Source of the DNA: Krasilnikovozyma curviuscula
Taxonomy: Eukaryota; Basidiomycota; Tremellomycetes; Cystofilobasidiales; Mrakiaceae
Assembly: GCA_014825775.1 (NCBI GenBank)
Contig: MVAQ01000369.1
Location: forward strand, 1 to 12,473
Direction of reading: 5' to 3'
DNA length: 12,473 nucleotides
Shown one piece after another: positions 1 through 7,947 of the stretch. Each line of letters starts with the position of its first letter. Within the stretch, counting starts at the first letter, position 1. Below the pieces are notes generated by a model that was given only the letters and a program-made list of their open reading frames with translations, made no database searches and was not told the DNA's origin. Made by a program: the position numbers and the translations under genes.

Positions 1-63
1 CAACAGTCGTCTCCCCCTCCCCCTCCGCAAAAAGGGAAGGACCCTTTAGGGTATGAAGCTTAA
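1..63 (+). CDS. C-terminal end of an unidentified protein (5' part outside window)
   Basis: Frame 1 is open from the first base and ends in TAA at 61-63. It reads a 20-residue tail made of two Gln, two Ser, a run of five Pro, then a Lys/Gly-rich stretch ending in DPLGYEA. A proline run followed by a compact charged tail is typical of the C-terminus of a nuclear or cytoskeletal eukaryotic protein, but the fragment is too short to name. What supports it as coding is only the clean frame running to a stop and the change to AT-richer, uncoded sequence right after it. It could equally be chance. Confidence 0.45.
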   Translation, partial: QQSSPPPPPQKGKDPLGYEA

Positions 64-660
64 AAGAGAAGACTAGGTCGTGTTCGTGCTTGCTGATGGT
101 TTTTGTGGATAAATTTACCCTGTGAATGTTTTTATGAGATGAACCATCTTTGATGCTTCTAAGAATTGACGCTTGAGCCGCCCATCACCAACTCAGCTCC
201 TACGGGAGGGACGATCGCTTCCTCGGCCCGTCCTCACTGGGGCAACATTTATGTGTAGCCGATGTGTCTCTATAACCAACTTCAGACTGCTATGGTGTCT
301 TTGGGTTGCGATTGCTGCTCAGTTCTGAGCTGTATAGAGATAAACAAGAGAGGGCAAGTTGAAGTTCGTTTCCGAGGTCTTCTTCGCATGGCACTACGAC
401 AAGGAGAGGATTGGTTCTTGGAAGGCGGGGTTGCTCAGATCTCAAACTTTCACATTAGATTGCCGTTTTTCAGCTGATTCTAAGAGGTTGCTCTTCAGGT
501 AGCTCCAGGCGGCAACCATACCATCTCTTCCTTTCATTCACAGACAGGTCATTTAAAACTCTATAATTTCAGCAGTTGGAGATCCAGTGTTGCTAACTTG
601 AGAAGATTTCAGATTTTTACTTTGAGACTAATCGATCCAAACCCACATTAGCATTCCCGG
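64..660. other. Intergenic region; no convincing gene
   Basis: This stretch of about 600 bases lies between the tail at 1-63 and the methyltransferase start. The longest open frame (262-477, +) encodes 71 residues with no recognisable motif, no splice-supported extension and an ordinary composition, so I do not call it. The interval probably holds the 3' UTR of the left gene and the promoter and 5' UTR of the methyltransferase. No clear TATA box, repeat or RNA gene was seen. Confidence 0.5.
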
Positions 661-2528
661 ATGAACCAGACGAGACAAACCTACCGCTCCTCCAACGGCT
701 ACCCTACTCCCCCAAACACCTGGATCTCCACATCGCCTGAGCGGAGCAACGTAGGGGAGCTGCATCATTGTCAACAAGATCGGCATCACGAAAATCCAGC
801 GTCGGTTGCAGGTCCGGATGAACATTTAGGTGAAGGTTCTGTCCCTTCTCAAACCCTGGTCACCTTGACTCGTGAGTGACTCTATTTTGATGATGAAGGT
901 CAACACTATGGCAATTTTCTAAAGGCAGTCACCTCTGGAGTTGGGCAAAAATGTATCAACCCTGAACGCCGTGCTGACCAACCCAAATCCTTGTTTTCCC
1001 TTCAAACCATTTGCGCTACAGAGGGTTTCTATACCTGCGTAGAAGGAAGACTGATTCAAGACGTATCCAGAGTCTATAGTCTACCGGCAAGTCTTCTTAC
1101 CGGTGTTTTATGAAGGGCTGGTTCTCATACGACTTCGATTTTCAGAGTGACGCGCAGGAGGTTGAGAGGTAGGAGAAAAGGCTGGTCCTATCGCTCGATT
1201 CGATTTGACAATACTGAGCATTCTGTTCTCAGATTGAAGATTCATCATAAGATGCTCACTTACCGTCTGGCTAGTCTTCAACCGTCGGGTGATGGCCTTT
1301 ATACTGGTCCCGTTGAACAGAGTTTGGCGGCAGCTAGGAAGCCTGACGATAGGAATCGGGGGAGGGCGTTGGATGTCGGTTGTGGGAGTGGTAAGGAACA
1401 CAATCTCATCTTTTAGTGAATGCGATTGATGGAATCCCTTTTCAGGAGACTGGATGGTTGCGATGGCCAGAATCTACACATGGGTGGAATTCATTGGAGT
1501 TGATCTCGTGCCAGTTGGACAGCTGTAAGATGTCAAGCTTGATATTTGGGAACCAACAGTAACTCTCTAATTCTTGTGTTTATTCCCCAGAGATTGGCCG
1601 TCGTAAGTGACCATCCATCGTCGACTTCGCTGTGTCTCAACGGTGTTGTCCGTATGATTTTAGTAATTGCTCACTCAAGACCTTTGACATAAACTCGGAC
1701 TTTCCTCTCTTACATTTTCCAGAAGCATCTTTCGACCTTGTTGCTCCCACCATTGCTTTTTTGAAATTCTGCCTGGAGCTGACCAAGTATCATTTTATGT
1801 TAGATTCACTGTCGCGATTTGAACTTCGGCGTTTCTGATTACCCAGATTTGATCTGCCGCCTCTCTCGTCTCCTCAAATCAGGAGGAATCTTACTCCTTG
1901 TCGAACCAGAGTTATCCTTCCACAATTCTGAGGCTTCTCATTATCTTCCACCTGGGTACGTCTGTCTCTGCGGTGCTGTATGGTCTGATGACGCGGGGCT
2001 CACCACCACATTTCAACTTACCGTCAGCATCCGGAACTTCTGGGAACACTTCAGAGATGCGCTCAGCACTCGACGAGTGGACATTGATATCGCATTGAAT
2101 CTCTCCGACATCTGCGCTCGGACTGGCGCTTTCTCGAAAATAGGCTTCGACGAGACTGGAATACCATGTAGCGACTTTATGAAAATTGGTTAGTGATTTG
2201 AATTAGTGCAATCTAAGTTGCTCTCAAGAAGCATATCATTTATCGTCGCTTAGATGAAGGAATGGCCTACTGCGGTCAGCTCCACGCACATGACATTGAC
2301 ATGTTTTTATCCAGCTCTCGTGCCACATTTCTCGGAGCAGGGTATCACCCCAGCGCAACTAATCGACTCATAGAAGGGGTCAGAAAATCACTGCTTGACC
2401 ATGATGCTAAGTACTATCAGAGGTAAGTCTACCTTCGTGTTAGTTTTCTCTCTGTCTTTTCTCTCTGTCTACACTCTTCCCCCGTTTTCCTGAATAGATA
2501 CTTTCATATCTGGGCCGTCAAAAAGTAA
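661..2528 (+). CDS. LaeA-like SAM-dependent methyltransferase (class I, fungal)
   Basis: A class I S-adenosylmethionine methyltransferase of the large fungal family that includes LaeA; substrate unknown, presumably soluble. Exons: 661-871, 929-1086, 1146-1168, 1233-1390, 1446-1524, 1591-1602, 1664-1739, 1804-1955, 2028-2188, 2254-2422, 2498-2528. Phase is kept at all ten junctions, giving 409 residues. Order of signatures: a variable polar N-terminus (1-100); the family's YSLPSDAQEVERL segment (about 120-132); SAM motif I ALDVGCGSGDW (about 175-185), followed by the acidic FIGVDL loop; FDLIHCRDLNFG (about 237-248); KSGGILLLVEPEL (about 262-275); a C-terminal helical part; and the family-typical ending YFHIWAVKK. 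The start is the only in-frame ATG upstream of the conserved core, but it depends on intron 872-928 removing an in-frame TGA at 877. Intron 1087-1145 is GC-AG, and intron 1740-1803 has a weak GTTGCT donor. Family assignment is firm, the first two exons less so, and function is unknown. Confidence 0.85.
2444..2469. repeat. Perfect 13-bp tandem duplication inside the last methyltransferase intron
   Basis: The unit TTTTCTCTCTGTC occurs twice back to back in the pyrimidine-rich part of the intron 2423-2497. It is probably a replication-slippage product that lengthens the polypyrimidine tract. Confidence 0.8.
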
Positions 2529-2839
2529 CTCTTCCAGAATCAAGACACTTATATATGCAAAGATTCATCACTCCATCTTCGAACAATCTAAACTTCCCGG
2601 CCCAAACACATCTCTAACTCGCATAACGAAGTCTACATAGTAGAAATAGCTTGTAGGGTTATTTCCGGTTTCAACATAAGAAGTACATAGAAAAAATTTC
2701 ATAAGTGTCCCGCAGATAGCACTTCCTGTGTTGTCAGTTCAGATCTCGTCTTTCTTCAAATAAACGCTCAGTGGAGAACAAGTCGCACAGGAATCGTCAG
2801 ATCGGAAAATTTAGACATAGAGAGAGAGCAAGAGCAACC
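2529..2839. other. Convergent 3' intergenic region
   Basis: These 311 bases lie between the stop of the methyltransferase (+) and the stop of the WD40 gene (-), so they should hold both 3' UTRs. A canonical AATAAA hexamer sits on the + strand at 2759-2764 and could serve the methyltransferase transcript, though fungal poly(A) signals are loose. No gene was seen. Confidence 0.5.
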
Positions 2840-4917
2840 TCAAGAAGGCCATTCTATCCTCATAATCCCATCTTCACCGATGACGACGCGGCCATCACTC
2901 TGATCCGAGAGACTCGCCATTTCCTCTTCATCATCGTCTTCGTCCTGTTCATCGTCTGTGTCCTCCCACACTTCTCCTTGTCCATCCTCATTTGCGGTAC
3001 TGCTACCATTGTCCTGGCGTCTTCTCTTCCGCATCTTACTGCCGCTCGAATGCTCTTCATGCCGCTCGAGCAGCTCAGTGAGTTCTCGTTCACGACGAGC
3101 TTGTTGAAGGTAACTGTGCCCGTTATAGCGTGAGAAATGTCAGAGCTATATGACAAGACTCACGAACAAGATTTCACTAACCGATCAAATGAATGAATTG
3201 TATCCCCATCTTGGAACTCATAGCCTTCTCTTGCTGATGAGTGATCTATGCGCTGCCTCGGCTTTCGTGATGGAGGAGTTAAATCAAATGACGAAGAGAA
3301 GGGTGATGATGTAGGCGCGTGTAATCGCACGGTGGATTCGACGCCTGAGGAGATGAAGATTCGTAGGTACGGGTTGAAGATGCATGAGTTGACGATCGAG
3401 CGGTGGCCTTTAAGTAGCGCATCAGTTAAACAGTAGAATGAGCCAGAGGTTGAACGAGCATACCTTCAAGGGTGAACATCGGACTATTCAAAACCGTGGG
3501 ATAGCTTACAGAGGAAGCGAGGGAATTCACAGCAAAACCTAAGCCGCAAGTCAGATAAATGAAAAATAAAAATAAAGATTACAGCAGCTTCAGAGTAGAG
3601 CTAAAAGAAGTACGATCCTACCTTTCCTGTCGCTGCTTGCTGATGCGCCGTCTTCCGTCTGCCTCTTCTCCTGCAGCAACTCCCCCGCATCCGTCGGAAT
3701 CTTCCAACAATATGCCTTGAAGTCCTCACTGCCTGTTGAGAAGAACAACTCCTCTCCAATCTCACCGAAGGCAGCCTGTTTGGTCGTACAACAATTTTCG
3801 TACGCTGGTGCATCTAAAATGGCGATGGGGAGAGGGTCGTTGACACTCCAGATCAACGGTGTACCCGAAAGGACGACTCCGCCAAGAAAGCTTCCTGAAG
3901 GAGAGAATGTAATGGAACTGATTTCGTTTCGACTTCTTCGACGAACATTCTTCTTGGTAGAAGTATAGGGAATGCTGCTGTACGATTGGATATAGTGAGA
4001 TCCGGAGGTGATTCGGGATGCCGAATTTGTGGGGTTGAAGTAGTGTTTCATGGACATTCTGGCGTCATAAAGGCTTACAATAATTGTGGTATCAGCAATT
4101 GTCCACAGAAACACTCACAATAATCAGACTTACAACGCTTCACCGCCTTCGTTCGAGGCTACAAATCTTCCTTCCCCACCCCCGACTGACCCAGAAGTTG
4201 GATCCCAGCACACGCTTGTGAATGGCCAGTTGGAATCCAAGACAGAGCCCACCATTGTCTTTGAGCACCGGAAGTCGTTCAAACTGACCTCGTGATCTTC
4301 ACCTGCTGCAAGAATGAGATGCGGTGATGTCGGGTGAGGAGACAAGGACTTGATAGCTTCAGGCTAGGCAGATACCGAAGTCAGGGCCACTTTGAAAGGA
4401 GATTTCAGCGAAAACCTTCTGGACTTACCGTGTGGTGCTCTCCTACCCAATCGTAGCTCAATACAGTATCTGCTCTCGATCGCCTTCTTCTTTTCGAAGA
4501 ATCAACCAAGACACTGTTGGTGATGTCATATCTCATGATAATGCCCTCCAGACCCGCCGAGTAAAGATGGCTGGGAGGACATCCCTCTCCCTCCGCAGAC
4601 CCATTGAAGCAAAGTGTGAAGATATTCGCCTGTGGGCCGGAAAACGTCGCTGCTGGTTCCAACCACCTCCTGTTGCTGCTCGAGCTGCTACTGGATGGCT
4701 GTTCGTCCTGAGGTTCATACAGATCGCTTAGGTCAATCAAATGGACGTCTAAGTCGTCGCCTCCGGAAGCCATCCATCGTCCGTATTCACCATTACTGAC
4801 GGTGACTGCGTTCACACAGGACGAATGACCATCAAAGGGGATCGAGTGGGTAAAGCCTGTGCGTCCAATCGATGAGGCGAGGAACCTTTTTTTTTGGGCA
4901 AGAACCAAAGGTAGCAT
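2840..4917 (-). CDS. DCAF5/WDR22-like WD40 protein, putative CUL4-DDB1 substrate receptor
   Basis: Six exons on the minus strand (4917-4429, 4363-4134, 4073-3622, 3538-3464, 3407-3182, 3113-2840) join in phase to 581 residues. The blades run in DCAF5 order: GHSSCVNAV then WMASGGDD (about 30-57); ANIFTLCFN and HLYSAGLEGII (about 95-127); LILAAGEDHEVSLNDFR (about 183-200); RFVASNEGGEAFLYDAR (about 230-245); a blade ending TPLIWSV (about 310); ELFFSTGSEDFKAYCWKIP (about 355-373); and GHRSIVNSCIFNP with ISSGVE (about 416-437). The tail has a basic RKRRR patch followed by a strongly acidic Asp/Glu run (about 525-550). Members of this family bring substrates to the CUL4-DDB1 ubiquitin ligase. Here the usual WDxR DDB1-binding motif appears only as LNDFR and LYDAR, so ligase membership is inferred. 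A polar insertion near 250-290 (basic KKNVRRRSR) lies between blades. The ATG at 4917 is the first in frame ahead of the first blade. Confidence 0.85.
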
Positions 4918-5266
4918 TGCTGCGTTGTGAAGGTTTCGTTGAGCTGGTTTAATTTAGCTGGCTCCAGGGCACCTAGTCAGGTTGCATAGCAGCTGTATTC
5001 TTGGCACCGACGGGTTGTTCTGCTCTCAGATCCGAGGTAAGCCGGCAGATGGGAGACAGAGTGGCCAAAGCGACGGGGAAATTCGTGAATGCATATGGCT
5101 GCTCTAGATATTTCCAGAAAATTGCAGCTTCATTAGATACCTCAATCTTGCTGTCAAGGCGTATAATCTCATTAATTCAATGATAAACAAGAAGCTAATT
5201 TTGGGGTTATAGCCATGGTACACTGCGAATCATCGCGAAACTGAAAGGCTCGTGGGAGGGTCACAT
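4918..5266. other. Intergenic region between WD40 gene promoter and VPS55 3' end
   Basis: These 349 bases separate the WD40 gene start (minus strand, 4917) from the VPS55 stop (minus strand, 5267). The interval should carry the VPS55 3' UTR and the WD40 gene promoter. The open frame at 5001-5183 (+) has no recognisable features and is not called. No TATA box or repeat stands out. Confidence 0.5.
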
Positions 5267-6232
5267 TTAGTAATCATCTTCTCCGCTCCTGAAGACCTAT
5301 ATTAAAAGAGTGTGTAAATCCCACGACTAATCCCGACGACGACGACAAGCAGAGGCCACTTACTGTTCCATAGATCAGAATTGTACCATAAACACAGACA
5401 CCACCACTCATAGCCATGTATGCAGCACCAGGAGCAATGATACTCGCATGAGCTAGGACCAGAGGTAGCGCTAGGCCTGAAACGACGATTGTGCCGGTGA
5501 GGAAATGACCAAAGTCGACATAGCCGCTGCGGACAGTCCAGGGAAGGTGAGGAGCAGAAGAAAGCGTAAAATCAGCCAATGATACATTTGGCCTGGAGGC
5601 TGTTGTTGGTAGTTTTTCCCAAGCAGCACACTAGCCTACTTCATCACGCTGAAGCTACTTCGCTGCCTTGGATGTCCCATTCCGTCCAATCTGGCACTCC
5701 AGCCCACTACTTTGTAACAGGCGACTGATTCTCTACCTAGACCAGCGTAAGAGATCCTCAGGGAAGTCGGGAAGGAAGTACTTACCTGTTGTACTCTGGA
5801 GCGTAATCATCCGCTCCTGCACATCTCGCACAGAGAGCGTTGGGCAGAGGGGCAAAGATGAAGGTAGCGGCTGATACAATGAAGACCAACAATCCATCCA
5901 GCCATAGAGGTACCGAGAAGTGATCCAGTCCAAGGATCAAAAGAGAGCCACAAAGAGAGAGAAGGGAAGACAAGTAGTTATTTCGTTTAGCGAGTGACCG
6001 ACAGTTCTTGGTTCATTCCTTTTGAGACGGATGAACTCACCGACAGTCAGACAGAGCCAATTGTTCCAGAGGGCACAACTGAGGATGACTAGCAGGAAGC
6101 CGACAGCCAAGGTGAAAGAAAGAAGAATCACAGCTTCGGGTAGGAAGTCAAAAGGACGTCAGCAAGAGAGAACAGCATGGGTCAAGATAAGATAGAAATT
6201 GAGATCTACTTACTTTTGATTCCCGCCGTCAT
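5267..6232 (-). CDS. VPS55: Vps55/LEPROT-family endosomal sorting membrane protein
   Basis: A small tetraspanning membrane protein of late endosomes; in yeast, Vps55 works with Vps68 in sorting from endosome to vacuole. Five minus-strand exons (6232-6214, 6133-6041, 5870-5786, 5526-5364, 5296-5267) join in phase to 129 residues, close to the roughly 130-140 usual for the family. The N-terminus reads MTAGIKTVILLS, then the hallmark GFLLVILSCALWNNW in the first membrane segments, FAPLPNALCARCAGADDY in the loop after the second, DFGHFLTGTIVVSGLALPLV in the third, and GGVCVYGTILIYG in the fourth, with the acidic tail FRSGEDDY. Introns of 170 nt (5871-6040) and 259 nt (5527-5785) are long for this locus; the first of these was fixed by the spacing of the conserved NN-to-APLPN segment and the only usable AG. 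The gene diverges from the uS2m gene across 140 bases. Confidence 0.93.
5331..5347. repeat. Short GAC trinucleotide repeat in VPS55 intron
   Basis: CGACGACGACGAC lies within intron 5297-5363 of VPS55 (it reads GTC repeats on the coding strand). It is about four units long and has no coding effect after splicing. Confidence 0.6.
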
Positions 6233-6372
6233 TTTGAGTGCAGATAGGATTTGTTTTATCCTCCTGGACTGTGATGGATGGCTGCAAGGATCAATCCAGT
6301 GCCTCACGCGAACGAAAGGGCCGCAGCGCCACTGTCTGCTGCTTCTTCCAACTTCCATCCCCGTCAATCATA
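6233..6372. promoter_or_regulatory. Shared divergent promoter interval, VPS55 / uS2m
   Basis: Only 140 bases separate the two divergent start codons, so both promoters and 5' UTRs must fit here or extend into the neighbouring genes. A perfect inverted repeat AGGAT-N7-ATCCT occupies 6246-6262, close to the VPS55 start, and the middle is GC-rich (CACGCGAACG near 6304). No canonical TATA box is visible. Assignment as a bidirectional promoter rests on geometry alone. Confidence 0.6.
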
Positions 6373-7738
6373 ATGAAGCCAGCATCCATATGCAGGAAAG
6401 CCGTTCAATCCGTGAGGATACCAAGTGAGTAGCTGTTTCCTCATCCTTCCTCAAAACCCCTCTGACGACTTCTTTTTTCCTCTTGAAAAAAATTGGGATA
6501 ACAGGAACAGGGTCATCAAGAGCTTTCTCGAGTGGGTCACTATGCTGTAGATCTGAAGCTGTGGAAGATGCTTCTGAAAGAAGTACCTCGTCGAGGGAGT
6601 TGGAAGGCTGGGAGAAAGAAAGGAGGGAAAGACTGCGAGCGCAGGAAATGAGTGAGTCCTCCTTCTTTCCAATTGCGAGCAAGAATTAAACTTTTCTGAA
6701 TATGTTCTGTTTATCGATTGTTCTAACCCTCCTCTGTATCCATTTCGTCTCGTCAGAGGACATGTTTGGCTCCCTTGGATCGATCCAAACCTCTAAAGCA
6801 TGGCTGCCTAAACACTCCTTTGACGAACCGACACCACCTCTTCAACTAGCCCTCACTCATCTTGTAGCCGCTGGAACCCACCTGGGACACAACCCGAAAC
6901 TGACGTCCGTCTCAGCGAACGCATACGTTCACTCGCAGCGCGCGGGCCTCAATTTGATCAACCTTGAATTGACGCTGCCGGCGCTAAGGAAGGCGTGTGC
7001 TGTTGTCAGGGATGTTGCGAAGGCTGGCGGTGTTGTACTATTTGTTGCGGGTGATGGCGTGGTGAGGAATAAGAAGCTCGTTTGGAAGGCGGCTGAGAGG
7101 TTGGGCCAGCAAGGGTTTGCGGTCGATGAGTTTTGGGTACCGGGACTATTCTCAAATGCTAAGAATGTGTGAGTATCTCTTTCTCGCTACCTCTTTCGAT
7201 GAGAGGCACCTGAGGATCTCAGATCCCTGTCGCAGCTCATCAATAATTTGAAACCCTTTTGCTGATCACTTTTAACTGCCTTGCCTACGATGCGTTCATT
7301 CTTCCCTTTCTCCAGTGTCGGCCTGGAACCTATCATTGAAGGTGTTCACTTCCCAGATCTCGTTGTGCTCTGTTCACCTCGTGATTCAAAAGCGCTCATT
7401 GGTGAATGCAGAAGTAGGATGATTCCAACAATCGGTGAGTGACAGCTTTCATCTCGACACAGTATAAGACCAGAGAAGGCTTTGACTGACAAAGAACCCA
7501 TTTCCTCCTTTTGCTGTTGTTGTGATTCTTCTTAGGCATTGCTGATACCGACATGGACCCAAGGGCGCTCACATACCCAATCTTTGGCAATGCTGACTCG
7601 ACACGTAGTGCCGAACTCATCATTGGCGCATTAAGCTTAGCAGGACAGGAAGGTGTGAATGCGAGGGTTGCGGAGGAGCAGTCGACATTGAAGAAGATTG
7701 GAAGAGGAAACGCCAGTCGCCCTGACTGGGTAGAATAG
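6373..7738 (+). CDS. MRPS2: Mitochondrial small-subunit ribosomal protein uS2m
   Basis: A structural protein of the mitochondrial ribosome small subunit. Exons 6373-6424, 6505-6651, 6757-7168, 7316-7434 and 7536-7738 join in phase to 310 residues. The first 17 residues (MKPASICRKAVQSVRIP) are basic and Ser-rich with no acidic residue, as expected of a matrix-targeting presequence. A charged linker (about 18-66, ending KERRERLRAQEM) precedes the uS2 domain: LTHLVAAGTHLGHNP (about 90-104), GLNLINLELTLPALRKA, VVLFVAGDGVVRNK, the strand-turn segment VDEFWVPGLFSNAKNV, then FPDLVVLCSPRDSKALIGEC, MIPTIGIADTDMDP and YPIFGNADSTRSAELI. The last three are the conserved uS2 core in order. The C-terminus is a short polar tail after about 275. 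The start is the ATG that gives the presequence and splices in phase; upstream space is limited by VPS55. Confidence 0.93.
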
Positions 7739-7746
7739 ACAACTCA

Positions 7747-7753
7747 TGACTCA
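7747..7753 (+). promoter_or_regulatory. Gcn4/Cpc1-type site (TGACTCA) upstream of aspartokinase
   Basis: A perfect palindromic TGACTCA lies eight bases past the uS2m stop and about 195 bases before the aspartokinase ATG. TGACTCA is the binding site of the Gcn4/Cpc1 bZIP regulator, and aspartokinase genes are classic targets of general amino-acid control in yeast. A one-mismatch copy (TGACTCG on the minus strand) lies at 7851-7857. Function is inferred from sequence and position; a 7-mer can occur by chance. Confidence 0.55.
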
Positions 7754-7947
7754 AATGTGATCTCATTCAATCGTGTGGCTTGCTCGATGCGATGAGTACA
7801 GCAAGATCATACGAGTGCACAACTTGCCGGTGGATTTTTTCCGCCTTCTTCGAGTCACTTCGCCGCCACAGTTCAGTTTTCATCTAGTGCAGGAAAAAAA
7901 ACTGGGGAGATGCTTTCAGACTATCAAAGCAACTCTAAACTCACTCC

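Noticed and set aside
262..477. 71-residue open frame on the + strand upstream of the methyltransferase
   Set aside because: No recognisable motif, no homologous feel, no phase-compatible extension by splicing; fits chance in a 600-base intergenic region.
1146..1260. Apparent frameshift or lost splice acceptor in the methyltransferase between VER and FDNTEH, suggesting a pseudogene
   Set aside because: The FDNTEHSVLR reading is intronic. Using the CTCAG acceptor at 1232 joins VER directly to LKIHHKML in phase, with no damage needed.
4432..4731. 99-residue + strand frame antisense to the WD40 gene
   Set aside because: Lies wholly opposite a conserved WD40 exon with clear blade motifs; no independent evidence.
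5937..6131. 64-residue reading starting inside VPS55 exon 2 and running into the intron
   Set aside because: It is the unspliced continuation of exon 2; after the first 31 residues it no longer resembles Vps55, while the spliced form matches the family in length and motifs.
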